Of a stretch of 64,000 nucleotides of DNA, positions 35,615 through 45,587 are shown in pieces (position 1 is the stretch's first letter; each line of letters begins with the position of its first letter). The DNA is from Massilia sp. Root133 (GTDB lineage Bacteria > Pseudomonadota > Gammaproteobacteria > Burkholderiales > Burkholderiaceae_D). Both the position numbers and the translations under genes were made by a program. Location: contig NZ_LMEW01000033.1 of NCBI RefSeq assembly GCF_001426525.1, positions 248,001-312,000 of the forward strand, written 5' to 3'. The notes beneath the pieces were generated by a model, which made no database searches, was not told where the DNA came from, and saw nothing but the letters and a program-made list of their open reading frames with translations.

Positions 35615-36652
35615 TCAGAAGAATTCGGCGGTGTCGTTGGAGGCGACGGTCTGCAGCAGGCCGTGCGCGACGAGGTCGTCGTAATGGCAGGCGCGGTTGC
35701 GCCCATTGCTTTTTGCGTAGTACAGCGCCTGGTCGGCGTGGCCCAGCGTGACGACGGGCGAATCGTACGCGCTGATGCTGACGAAGCCGACGCTGACCGT
35801 CACCCGTCCCACCTGCGGGAAGACATGGCTCTCGACGTTGATGCGGAAGCGCTCGATGATCTTCCAGGCATTGTCCAGCGTGGTCGAGCGCAACAGCACG
35901 ACGAATTCCTCGCCGCCGAAGCGGAACACGCGGTCCTGGGCGCGGAACGACGAGTGCAGCAGGTTCGCGATCAGGATCAGCACTTCGTCGCCGTACAGGT
36001 GGCCGAACTTGTCGTTGACGGCCTTGAAATGGTCGACGTCGACGACGGCGAGCCACTGCTTTTCCTGGGCATGGTGCTGGCGCCGTTCCGGCAGGCCCGG
36101 CAGGCGCGGATCCCGTTCGTGGGCATTCTGCAACATGCGCGCCAGCTGGTCGTCGAACGTCTTGCGGTTGAGCAGGCCGGTGAGCGAATCGCGCTCGCTG
36201 TAGTCGAGCAGGTTCTGGAAATTCCGGTAGACGCCGACGATGCCGCCGATCACATATACAGTCTCGCGCGAAAACGCCTTGTCGTCGCGGATTTCGAGGC
36301 AGGTCGTGGCCTTGTCGCCGAACCAGATCGGCAGCCACAGCACGCGCATACCGTCGGCCGTCAAAGCTTCCGCACTGGACTGGTGCTCGGCCAGGCAACG
36401 CTTGAGTTCGGGGAGAGCGGTCACAGGATCGCCCAGCATGCCGTCCTGCGATTCTTCCAGGCGCGCCGCGCCACCTCTCACGATGCTCGCACGCGCGCGC
36501 AGGTATTGCTGTCCCGACACGGTCGTGATGGCCAATATGCGCGTCTGCGCGGCACCCGCCAGCTCCTGCACTGCCGAGATCACGGAAATATCGAGCATCG
36601 CGTGATCGCGGTGGCCGGTCATGTCCACCATGTGTTTCAGAAGCGAATCCAT
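35615..36652 (-). CDS. GGDEF diguanylate cyclase with N-terminal sensory region
   Basis: A 345-residue protein. Residues 1-150 are a GAF-like sensory part without membrane helices. The GGDEF domain runs from about 150 to 325, with DSLTGLLNR, the metal site VVDVDHFKAVND and the active motif GGEEF at 246-250. An RxxD inhibitory site (RAQD, 237-240) sits five residues upstream, so product inhibition is likely. It makes cyclic-di-GMP. Start ATG at 36652. Confidence 0.93.
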   Translation of the reverse strand: MDSLLKHMVDMTGHRDHAMLDISVISAVQELAGAAQTRILAITTVSGQQYLRARASIVRGGAARLEESQDGMLGDPVTALPELKRCLAEHQSSAEALTADGMRVLWLPIWFGDKATTCLEIRDDKAFSRETVYVIGGIVGVYRNFQNLLDYSERDSLTGLLNRKTFDDQLARMLQNAHERDPRLPGLPERRQHHAQEKQWLAVVDVDHFKAVNDKFGHLYGDEVLILIANLLHSSFRAQDRVFRFGGEEFVVLLRSTTLDNAWKIIERFRINVESHVFPQVGRVTVSVGFVSISAYDSPVVTLGHADQALYYAKSNGRNRACHYDDLVAHGLLQTVASNDTAEFF

Positions 36653-37040
36653 GTCGTTCTCAGCAATGTAATCAACCGACCTGCAGGCTGGGCACAGCCG
36701 CCGTCGCGTTCGCAGGTATCAGGCGTTTCACAAAGAGCAAGCGAAACAGGATATAGCGTTTTTGCATTCTAAGCAATTATGCAAATGCAATTTTTTTAGC
36801 CTGAGTGAATTTTCTCAAAGCCAAACTACAACGTGCTCCCCCAGATTGGGGGGATGTTGATTCTTTCGAACAAATAATAGTTCCGTGAGGCAAAGTTGTT
36901 GGTGCTCAACTTGCCGTACGGCATCAAAACTTATAGTGAACTCACTGGCACGGAACGCAGCAAGTCAGCTGGAAGTGGTGACTTGACCAGCGTCGCCGGC
37001 CGGTAGCAGTTCTTATTAACCCACCATATGGGAGTTTGTC
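36653..37040. other. Intergenic region upstream of the Flp/Tad pilus locus
   Basis: 388 bp holding the divergent promoters of the GGDEF gene and flp. Visible elements are an AT-rich run near 36,780-36,820, a short hairpin CTCCCCCAGATTGGGGGG near 36,837-36,854 and a sigma-54-like site at 36,900. No further gene was found. Confidence 0.6.
36900..36915 (+). promoter_or_regulatory. Weak candidate sigma-54 promoter for flp
   Basis: TGGTGCTCAACTTGCC keeps the GG/GC spacing and the TTGC -12 box, but the -24 box is TGGTGC. It lies 125 bp before the flp start. Confidence 0.35.
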
Positions 37041-37220
37041 ATGAGCAACTTCATCTCCGCAGTCAAAACCTTCGCTGCCGACGAAAACGGTGTGACGGCC
37101 ATCGAGTATGGCTTGATCGCCGCCCTGATCGGCGTGGCGATGGCTGCCGCGGCAACAACCGTCGGTGAGAAAGTGGAAGGAGTATTCACCTACGTCGCAG
37201 GCAAGCTGGTTACCCCGTAA
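37041..37220 (+). CDS. flp: Flp-family type IVb pilin
   Basis: A 59-residue prepilin. After a short leader (MSNFISAVKTFAADENG) comes the processing site G|VTAIEYGLIAALIGVAM, with the Glu five residues into the mature form and the Tyr typical of Flp pilins. The single membrane helix is followed by a short tail ending KLVTP. TadV (next gene) should cleave it. A GGAG site precedes the ATG and a strong terminator follows, so most transcripts probably stop here and give extra pilin. Confidence 0.93.
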   Translation: MSNFISAVKTFAADENGVTAIEYGLIAALIGVAMAAAATTVGEKVEGVFTYVAGKLVTP

Positions 37221-37235
37221 TCGTCATGCCGTGGT

Positions 37236-37274
37236 AGCCCTCCGGGTCCCCGAGCCCGGGGGGCTTTTTTTTGG
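37236..37274 (+). terminator. Rho-independent terminator or attenuator after flp
   Basis: AGCCCTCCGGG pairs with CCCGGGGGGCT and is followed by a run of eight T. It sits between flp and tadV, so it can reduce expression of the assembly genes relative to pilin. Confidence 0.9.
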
Positions 37275-37282
37275 GAGCCGTC

Positions 37283-37807
37283 ATGCAAATCGACCAATAC
37301 CGCGATGCGCTGCTGCTGCTCATGGTCAGTATTGCCGCCGTCAACGACCTGGCCACGCGGCGTATCCCGAACCGTCTTCTGTTCGCCGGCATGAGCGGTG
37401 CGCTGTTCCTCCACCTGCTGTCCCCCGAACCGGGCGCGGCCCTGCTGTCCGCCGTCGGCGGCATGCTGCTGGGCCTCGTCATCTTCCTGCCGTTCTACCT
37501 GGTACGAGGAATGGCGGCCGGCGACGTCAAGATGATGGCCGTGATCGGCTTCTTCACCGGTCCGGCCGAAGCATTCCAGATCGCCGTTTTTACATGGTGT
37601 GCAGGGGGCGTGATGGCGCTCTTGCTGATACTGCTGCGCAGTCGCCTGCGACTGGCCCTCGTCAACATCGGTCACCTGCTGTCCGGACTCATCGTACCGG
37701 GCACGAAATTAGCCGACATGACGCTCCCGCAAAGTGCCGGGTCGATGCCATACGGACTGGCCATCGCGGCCGGTACGATCGTCGTTCTGGTCACTCAATA
37801 TGGATGA
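37283..37807 (+). CDS. tadV: Prepilin peptidase TadV/CpaA
   Basis: A 174-residue polytopic protein. The first acidic motif NDLATRRIPN near residue 22 and the second GDVKMMAVIG near residue 80 supply the two catalytic aspartates of A24 prepilin peptidases. It cleaves the Flp leader at the inner membrane. The ATG at 37283 with GGGAG upstream is preferred over a TTG at 37271, which lies in the terminator T-run. Confidence 0.92.
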   Translation: MQIDQYRDALLLLMVSIAAVNDLATRRIPNRLLFAGMSGALFLHLLSPEPGAALLSAVGGMLLGLVIFLPFYLVRGMAAGDVKMMAVIGFFTGPAEAFQIAVFTWCAGGVMALLLILLRSRLRLALVNIGHLLSGLIVPGTKLADMTLPQSAGSMPYGLAIAAGTIVVLVTQYG

Positions 37808-37901
37808 GCCCGCTCTTGGCAAAGCTCAAGGGTGGCCAAAAGACCGGTCGTTAGAATCATTCTGACCTGTTTCGGAAAACAAGCAAGGCAAGGGGGGTCC
37901 G

Positions 37902-39269
37902 ATGTTTGAAACGCTATCGACAGGCAGTACCGCGGCGGGATTCCGTGCCGCGCAGCCCGCGCCTGCGGGCGGTCCGGAGATCGCGCCAGTCCTGCCGCGC
38001 CAGGCAAAGACCGTGCGCGATACCGGACTCGAACCGCGCTTCGTGACGGATCTGGTGCTCAAGGCAATCCAGGCCGGCGGCAAGACCCCGTTGACCCATC
38101 TGGCCGGCAAGCTGCGACTGTCGATCAGCGTGCTGCGCGAGGTCCTCAATCCGCTGATCGCGGAACAGCAGGTGGAAGTGGCCTGGTGCGGCGAGTCGGA
38201 CATCGACATGCAATACCAGCTGACCGCGTATGGCCAGCGCGGCGCCGCCGACGCGATGGCGCGCTGCGGCTATGTCGGCCCGGCTCCTGTCACGCTCGCG
38301 TCGTATCGCGCCGTGGTCGAACGCCAGGCGTTGCGCCATGCGGATGTGGAGCGCATCACACCCGCGCAACTGGCGGGTGCGCTGGGCGACGAGGGCCTGT
38401 CGCAGGCCGCGCGCGACGTGCTGGGCGCGGCGCTGTACGCGCGCCGTTCGCTGCTGTTGTACGGACCGTCCGGCGGCGGCAAGACGACGCTGGCGCGCAA
38501 GCTCGGACGCCTGCTGCCGGGCTCCATCGCGGTGCCGTATGCACTGATGGCCGGGCGCCAGGTGATCCGCCTGTACGATCCCGCCGTCCACGTGGCGCCG
38601 CCGCCGGTCGCGCGCCAGCAGGAAGAACGGCGCAGTTGCGATGCGCGCTGGATCGTGTGCCAGCGTCCGCTCGTCCACGTCGGCGCCGAACTGGGGCGCG
38701 CCATGCTCGACCTGCGCTTTGACGCGGAGCAGGGCGTGTACCACGCGCCGCCGCACCTGCAGGCGAACAACGGGATGCTGGTGCTCGACGACATCGGCCG
38801 CCAGCGCATCGCCGCGGCCGAGCTGCTGAACCGCTTCATCGGTCCGCTGGATGCGGGGACCGACCAATTGTCGCTGCAGGGCGGCCAGGCGGAACTGGTG
38901 CCGTTCGATGCCGCCGTGGTGTTCGCAACCAACCTCGCCCCGACCAGTGTTTTCGATGACGCCGCGCTGCGCCGCATCGGCTACAAGGCCGACATCGGCG
39001 CCTTGTCGCCGCATGCCTACCGCGCCCTGTTGTGCCGCCAGTGCCGGCTGCGCCGCATCGATGTCGAGGACACCGCGGTCGACCACCTGATCGAGCGGCT
39101 GCACCCGCAATCCGGGCGCGCGCTGCTGGCCTGCTACCCGGGCGAGCTGCTCGACCGGGTCGCCGATTTCGCCGGTTTCGCCGGGACCGAACCGCGTCTC
39201 ACGGTCGCTGCGGTCGAGCAAGCCTGGCGCAGCATGTTCATCGCTTGCGCGACGGAGATTCAAAAATGA
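37902..39269 (+). CDS. AAA ATPase with N-terminal winged-helix-like region, in Tad locus
   Basis: A 455-residue protein. Residues about 48-130 look like a winged-helix domain (FVTDLVLKAIQAGGKTPLTHLA...LSISVLREVLNPL). The P-loop is LLYGPSGGGKTTL near 188; Walker B is MLVLDDIGRQ; a sensor-like VVFATNL follows. It is not one of the standard Tad proteins but occurs in Tad loci of related betaproteobacteria. A chaperone or regulatory role is a guess. Its stop overlaps the cpaB start (ATGA). Confidence 0.75.
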   Translation: MFETLSTGSTAAGFRAAQPAPAGGPEIAPVLPRQAKTVRDTGLEPRFVTDLVLKAIQAGGKTPLTHLAGKLRLSISVLREVLNPLIAEQQVEVAWCGESDIDMQYQLTAYGQRGAADAMARCGYVGPAPVTLASYRAVVERQALRHADVERITPAQLAGALGDEGLSQAARDVLGAALYARRSLLLYGPSGGGKTTLARKLGRLLPGSIAVPYALMAGRQVIRLYDPAVHVAPPPVARQQEERRSCDARWIVCQRPLVHVGAELGRAMLDLRFDAEQGVYHAPPHLQANNGMLVLDDIGRQRIAAAELLNRFIGPLDAGTDQLSLQGGQAELVPFDAAVVFATNLAPTSVFDDAALRRIGYKADIGALSPHAYRALLCRQCRLRRIDVEDTAVDHLIERLHPQSGRALLACYPGELLDRVADFAGFAGTEPRLTVAAVEQAWRSMFIACATEIQK

Positions 39270-40120
39270 AGAACAAGCGTGCCATCCTCGTCATGACCGT
39301 CGCGATCCTGTTCGGATTCGCGGCCGTCGTGTTCGCATCGCGCTGGCTGCTGAAGCAGCCGGGCAGCAGCAGCGGCCGCATCGTCGTGGCCGCCGCCGAC
39401 ATCAGTCTCGGCCAGCGCCTGACGCCCGAGATGTTCAAGCTGGCCGACTGGCCCGCCAACAGCGTGCCGAAAGGCGCCTTCACGGATCCGCAGAAACTCG
39501 GCGGCCGTGTTCTCAAGACGAACCTGTTGATGGGCGAGCCGGTCAGCGAGACCAAGTTGGCGCCGGCCGGCACGCTCGGCGGCTTGTCGGCACTGATCAC
39601 GGAAGGCAAGCGTGCGATCACGGTGCGCGTGAACGACGTGATCGGCGTGGCCGGCTTCGCGCTGCCGGGCAACTACGTCGACATCATCGTCAGCACCCAG
39701 AAGGACGTGCCGCCCGGGACCGACGCCCGCCAGCAGAACATCTCGAAAATCGTGCTGGAGCGGATCCTCGTGCTGGCGGTCGCCCAGGAAGTCAACCGCG
39801 ACGAGACCAAGCCGAAGGTCGTCAACGCGGTCACGCTGGAAGTGACGCCGGAGCAGGCGGAGAAGCTCGACCTGGCGCGCAGCGTGGGCACGCTGTCGCT
39901 GGCCCTGCGCAACCAGGTCGATCCACAGGCGGCCAGTACCGAAGGCGCGACCAAGCTCACCCTGCTGCCCGAGGCGCCGCCGCCCGCGCCGCGCAAGCCC
40001 GCGCCCAAGCCGGCACCGGCCGTGCGTCCCGCGCCGGTGGTGGTCAAGGTGGCGGCACCGGTGCGGCGTGACTGCGTCACCGTGCTCAACGGCCTGCGCA
40101 TGTCGCAGGAGTGCTTCTGA
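39266..40120 (+). CDS. cpaB: Flp pilus assembly protein CpaB/RcpC
   Basis: A 284-residue periplasmic protein with one N-terminal helix (AILVMTVAILFGFAAVVFAS). The SAF domain (VVAAADISLGQRLTPEMF) and the RcpC part (ITVRVNDVIGVAGFALPGNYVDI) are clear. The C-terminus is Pro/Ala/Lys-rich with two cysteines near the end. It works with the secretin to guide the pilus across the periplasm. The start overlaps the previous stop by 4 bp. Confidence 0.92.
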   Translation: MKNKRAILVMTVAILFGFAAVVFASRWLLKQPGSSSGRIVVAAADISLGQRLTPEMFKLADWPANSVPKGAFTDPQKLGGRVLKTNLLMGEPVSETKLAPAGTLGGLSALITEGKRAITVRVNDVIGVAGFALPGNYVDIIVSTQKDVPPGTDARQQNISKIVLERILVLAVAQEVNRDETKPKVVNAVTLEVTPEQAEKLDLARSVGTLSLALRNQVDPQAASTEGATKLTLLPEAPPPAPRKPAPKPAPAVRPAPVVVKVAAPVRRDCVTVLNGLRMSQECF

Positions 40121-40140
40121 ACTTCATCCAGGGTAAAGCC

Positions 40141-41694
40141 ATGAACGGATGCTTGACGCCATCACCGCTGTTTCGCTGCCTGTTCGCCGCCGGCCTGGCG
40201 CTGGCGGCCGCCGGACCTGCAGCCGCGGCCGCCAAATCGAAAGCCCAGGCCGCGGACAACCCGACCGGCGCCGCGCCGCTGCGTGCCGAGGCCGGACCCA
40301 ATTGCAAGGGCGAGGCCGCGAAGCCGGCCCAACTGGCCCTGCAGATCGGCAAGTCCAGCCTGATGCGCCTGCCGGAACCGGTCCAGCACCGGAGCGTCGG
40401 CAACCCGCTCGTCGTGCAGGCGCTGATGGTGGCGCCCGACACGCTGTACATCGCCGGCGTCGACGTGGGTACGACCAACATGATCATCCAGGGCAAGAGC
40501 GGCCTGTGCAGCGTACTCGACATCACCGTGGCCATGGACCCGTCGGCCCTGCAGGCGATGCTGGCCACCGCCATGCCGGACGAGCACGACATCAAGGTGC
40601 TGGCCGCATCCGACGCGCTGGTGCTGACCGGCACCGTGAGCGACGCGAGTGCCGCGGCACGCGCGGTCGAACTGGCCTCCGCCTACGTGCGACGTCCGCT
40701 GCGCGCACTGACGGTGCCCGACAAGGAAGACGCCGCGAGCCAGAACCAGCGCGAAAGCCAGAACCAGGGCGGCGCGGCGGCGGCCACCGCGCGGGTGGTC
40801 AATATGCTGGGCGTGCGCGCGCCCCAGCAGGTGCAACTGGAAGTCAAGATCGCCGAAGTGTCGAAGAGCCTGCTCGACCGCCTGGAAGGCGGCGCCAGAT
40901 GGACCTTCAGTTCCGGCAGTTGGGGCGCCATGCTGCTGTCGAATTTCATCACCGGCACGGCGCATGGGGCGTTCGTGGCAGGTAAAAGTGCCGACCGCAG
41001 CTTGAGTGCCGCCGCCGAGAAGCAGGATGGCCTGGTGCGTGTATTGGCCGAGCCGAACGTGATGGCGATCAGCGGCCAGGAGGGCACGTTCCTCGTCGGC
41101 GGCAAATTTTATATCCCGGTCGCGCAGGACAACAACCGGGTGACGCTGGAAGAGAAGGAATTCGGCGTCGGCCTGCGCTTCACCCCGACGGTGCTGGGTG
41201 GCGGACGGATCAACCTGCGCGTCGCGCCCGAGGTGTCGGAACTGTCGCGCGAAGGTATCGGCCTGTCTGCGACGGGGTTCAACGGCACTGCGATCCTGCC
41301 GGTCGTGACGACGCGCCGCGCCACCACCACGGTCCAGCTGTATGACGGCCAGAGCTTCGCGATCGGTGGTCTGATCAAGAGCAACCTGGTCGCCAACCTG
41401 AAAGGACTGCCGGTGCTGGGCGAACTGCCCGTGCTGGGCGCCCTGTTCCGCAGCGCGGATTATCAGCAGGACCGCACGGAACTCGTGTTCGTGATCACCG
41501 CGCACCTCGTCAAGCCCCTGTCCGGCAACGGCTACTCGCTCCCGACCGACAAGGTGGGCGAGCCGTCGCGCGCGGGGTTGATGCTGGGCGGTCGCCTCGA
41601 AGGCAAGCCGGAAAAGGCGACGACAGCCGACGTGTCGACGCCGGCCCCGGCATCACCGTCCGCGCAAAGTTCCGGCGGTTTCGAATTGAAATAG
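40141..41694 (+). CDS. cpaC: Outer-membrane secretin CpaC/RcpA
   Basis: A 517-residue protein with a signal peptide ending in an Ala-rich stretch. A pilus N domain follows (MRLPEPVQHRSVGNPLVVQALMV), then a BON-like section and the secretin domain from VQLEVKIAEVSKSLLDRL to TELVFVITAHLVKPL. It forms the outer-membrane pore for the Flp pilus. The ATG at 40141 follows an AGGGTAAAG stretch; a GTG at 40111 inside cpaB is less likely. Confidence 0.93.
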   Translation: MNGCLTPSPLFRCLFAAGLALAAAGPAAAAAKSKAQAADNPTGAAPLRAEAGPNCKGEAAKPAQLALQIGKSSLMRLPEPVQHRSVGNPLVVQALMVAPDTLYIAGVDVGTTNMIIQGKSGLCSVLDITVAMDPSALQAMLATAMPDEHDIKVLAASDALVLTGTVSDASAAARAVELASAYVRRPLRALTVPDKEDAASQNQRESQNQGGAAAATARVVNMLGVRAPQQVQLEVKIAEVSKSLLDRLEGGARWTFSSGSWGAMLLSNFITGTAHGAFVAGKSADRSLSAAAEKQDGLVRVLAEPNVMAISGQEGTFLVGGKFYIPVAQDNNRVTLEEKEFGVGLRFTPTVLGGGRINLRVAPEVSELSREGIGLSATGFNGTAILPVVTTRRATTTVQLYDGQSFAIGGLIKSNLVANLKGLPVLGELPVLGALFRSADYQQDRTELVFVITAHLVKPLSGNGYSLPTDKVGEPSRAGLMLGGRLEGKPEKATTADVSTPAPASPSAQSSGGFELK

Positions 41695-41703
41695 GAGAGA
41701 GCG

Positions 41704-41982
41704 ATGACCATCAGATGCAAGCGAATCGCGTGTGCAGCACTGTCGGGCATGCTGTTGTACGGATGCAGCACGACCCCACGCTTCAACGCGCAGTTCGGCA
41801 CGTCCGTGCGTGCCAACGTGGCGGCGCAGGTACTCGATCCGACCGCTTCCGCCAATACGAATCCCGCCGCCGGCATGGAAGGCAAGGCCGCCGTCATCGC
41901 CCAGGAACGCTACGAGAATTCGTTCAAGGAACCGGAGAAACCGATCAGGGCACTGGTCGTCAACGGGGTGGGCAGCAAGTGA
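41704..41982 (+). CDS. Small Tad-locus lipoprotein
   Basis: A 92-residue protein with a lipobox (LLYGC, Cys near residue 21). The mature part contains FNAQFGTSVRANVAAQVLDPTAS and GMEGKAAVIAQERYENSFKEP. The same small lipoprotein follows the secretin gene in many betaproteobacterial Tad loci and probably helps secretin assembly. A strong AGGAGAG ribosome site is present. Confidence 0.82.
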   Translation: MTIRCKRIACAALSGMLLYGCSTTPRFNAQFGTSVRANVAAQVLDPTASANTNPAAGMEGKAAVIAQERYENSFKEPEKPIRALVVNGVGSK

Positions 41983-42039
41983 GTCGTCCGCGCTTTTTCA
42001 ATGACATGATTTTGACCGAACGCCGTCCCAAGGACCACG

Positions 42040-43212
42040 ATGAAAGCCTTTCTGATCAGCCGCGACACCCAGCTTTACGCGGAGATCGCCTCCCAGGGTG
42101 CCGCACGCGTACCGCCGCTGCATGTTGCCGCCAGCCGCGCCAGCCTGCGCGATGCGCTCGAGCGTCCGCTGCCTGATGGTCCGAGCCTGATCATCGTCGA
42201 CATCAGCGATGCGGATGCCGCCGACGGCGACCTGCTGGAGCGCCTGACCCGCCACTACTCGGCAGCGCATTTCATGCTGCTGACCGACAATCACCATCCC
42301 GACCTCCTGATCCGCGCCATGCGCGCCGGCGTGCGCGAAGTGCTGCAACTGCCGCTGGTGCACCGCGCGCTGCATGAGGCGATCGACCGCGTTGCAGCCA
42401 GCGCCGGCGTGGCCGCGACGCGCGACGGGAAGATACTCGCCTTCATCGCCTGCAAGGGCGGCAGCGGCGCTACCTTCATCTCCACCAATTTCGGCTATGC
42501 GCTGGCCACGCTGGCGGACAAGAAGGTGCTGCTGATCGACCTGCATCGCCAGTTCGGCGACGCCACGCTGTACGTGTCGGACCAGAGACCGGCCATGACG
42601 CTGTCCGACGTGTGCCAGCAGATCGCACGCATCGACGGGCCGTTCCTGGAATCGTGCCTCGTCCACGTGGCGCCCGGCTTCGGCGTGCTGGCGGCCGCCG
42701 ACGACCCGGGCCAGACGACCGAGGCGAAACCCGAACACATCGACACGATCCTGCGCGTCGCGCGCCAGCATTACGACTACATCCTGCTCGACGTCGGGCG
42801 CCAGATCGACGCGGTGTCGCTGCGCGCTCTCGACAGCACCGACGCGATCTACCCGGTGCTGCAGCTGGCGCTGCCGGACATCCGCGACGCCCGGCGCCTG
42901 CTCGACATCTTCCGCTCGCTCGGCTATCTGACGGACCACATCCGCCTGATCGTCAACCGCTACGAAAAGGGCGGCAAGCTGCGCCTGGCGGACCTGCACG
43001 CGGCGCTGGGCGCGGAAGTGCTGCACACCGTCCCCAACGATTACATCGCCGTCACCGACTCCGTCAACCAGGGCATTCCGGTGCTGCAGCTGTCGCGCGG
43101 CAGCGCCGCCGCGCGCAGCCTGGCCGACCTGGTCGAAGTGGTGACCGCACGCCGCATCCCCGAGGCGAAGGGTCTGTTCGACCGCCTGTTCGGGCGCGGC
43201 GAAGACGATTGA
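42040..43212 (+). CDS. tadZ: Pilus assembly ATPase TadZ/CpaE
   Basis: A 390-residue protein with a receiver-like N-terminal domain (FLISRDTQLYAEIASQG through LLTDNHHPDLLIRAMRAGVREVLQLP), then a MinD/ParA-like ATPase. The deviant Walker A is CKGGSGATFIS near residue 146; LLIDLHRQFGD follows. The signature Lys of the deviant motif is present, while the usual GKT end is replaced by GAT, so ATPase activity is uncertain. It places the Tad machine at the cell pole. Confidence 0.9.
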   Translation: MKAFLISRDTQLYAEIASQGAARVPPLHVAASRASLRDALERPLPDGPSLIIVDISDADAADGDLLERLTRHYSAAHFMLLTDNHHPDLLIRAMRAGVREVLQLPLVHRALHEAIDRVAASAGVAATRDGKILAFIACKGGSGATFISTNFGYALATLADKKVLLIDLHRQFGDATLYVSDQRPAMTLSDVCQQIARIDGPFLESCLVHVAPGFGVLAAADDPGQTTEAKPEHIDTILRVARQHYDYILLDVGRQIDAVSLRALDSTDAIYPVLQLALPDIRDARRLLDIFRSLGYLTDHIRLIVNRYEKGGKLRLADLHAALGAEVLHTVPNDYIAVTDSVNQGIPVLQLSRGSAAARSLADLVEVVTARRIPEAKGLFDRLFGRGEDD

Positions 43213-43231
43213 TCTTTTCAAGGAGCCGTCC

Positions 43232-44575
<1,344 letters not shown>

Positions 44576-44599
44576 ACCGCATCGCCGCGAAAGTCACGC

Positions 44600-45577
44600 A
44601 TGGACATCCTCTTCTACGGATTCATCGTCTTCCTGTTCGCCGCCGTCATCCTCGGTATCGAAGGCGTCTATCTATGGTGGGTGAGCACGCATGGCGCCAG
44701 CGCCCAGCGGATCGCACGCCGGCTGCAGCTGATGTCGGGGAACCAGGGCCGTAGCGCCGAACGCATCTCGATCCTGAAGTCGCGCCGCTTCGGCCGGCAC
44801 GACCTCGTCGACCGCCTGCTGCAGCGCTTCCGCTTCGCGCACCGCCTCGACAGGCTCCTCGTGCAGTCCGGCATCGCGTGGTCGGTCGAGCGCTTCCTGC
44901 TGTGCTCCGTCGCGACGATGCTGGTGGCCACCTACCTCGTGATGCAGTGGCCGATGCCGCTGCCGGTGCGCCTCGCGATCGTCCTGCTGTGCGTCCACGT
45001 GCCGCTGCTGCTGGTGCGGCGCGCGCGCCTGCGCCGCCTCGTGCGCATCGAGGAGCAACTGCCTGACGCCGCCGACTTCATCGCGCGCGCGCTGCGTGCG
45101 GGGCACTCGTTTTCGAACGTGCTGCAAATCGTCGGCAACGAGTTGCCGGAACCGCTCAGCGGCGAGTTCCGCATCGCGCGCGAGGAAATCAACTACGGCG
45201 TGCCGCTGGGCGAAGCGTTGCACAACATGGCGGCGCGCATTCCGCTGACCGACCTGCGTTACCTCGTCATCGCCATCCTGATCCAGCGCGAGACCGGCGG
45301 CAACCTGGCCGAGATCCTCAGCAACATCAGCCACATCATCCGTGGCCGGCTGCGGCTGGCGGCGCAAGTCCGCGTGCTGTCGGCCGAAGGGCGCATGTCG
45401 GCCTGGATCCTCGGGCTGCTGCCGTTTGCCGTGGGAGGCATGCTGGTACTGGTCAATCCCACGTACGTCAAGGTGCTGTGGACCGATCCGCTGGGCGTGA
45501 ATATGCTTTGGACGGCGCTGGTCATGATCATCATCGGCGTGATCTGGCTGAAGAAGGTGATCCGCATCCACATCTGA
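44600..45577 (+). CDS. tadB: Tad inner-membrane protein TadB
   Basis: A 325-residue GspF/T2SSF-type protein with an N-terminal membrane helix, two mid helices (MLVATYLVMQWP and IVLLCVHVPLLLV), the cytoplasmic F domain (LPDAADFIARALRAGHSFSN) and two C-terminal helices. It forms the inner-membrane platform with TadC, coded 10 bp downstream. Confidence 0.93.
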   Translation: MDILFYGFIVFLFAAVILGIEGVYLWWVSTHGASAQRIARRLQLMSGNQGRSAERISILKSRRFGRHDLVDRLLQRFRFAHRLDRLLVQSGIAWSVERFLLCSVATMLVATYLVMQWPMPLPVRLAIVLLCVHVPLLLVRRARLRRLVRIEEQLPDAADFIARALRAGHSFSNVLQIVGNELPEPLSGEFRIAREEINYGVPLGEALHNMAARIPLTDLRYLVIAILIQRETGGNLAEILSNISHIIRGRLRLAAQVRVLSAEGRMSAWILGLLPFAVGGMLVLVNPTYVKVLWTDPLGVNMLWTALVMIIIGVIWLKKVIRIHI

Positions 45578-45587
45578 GGAGACATCG

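Noticed and set aside
36946..36958. TGGCACG upstream of flp as a sigma-54 site
   Set aside because: No TTGC -12 box at the right distance.
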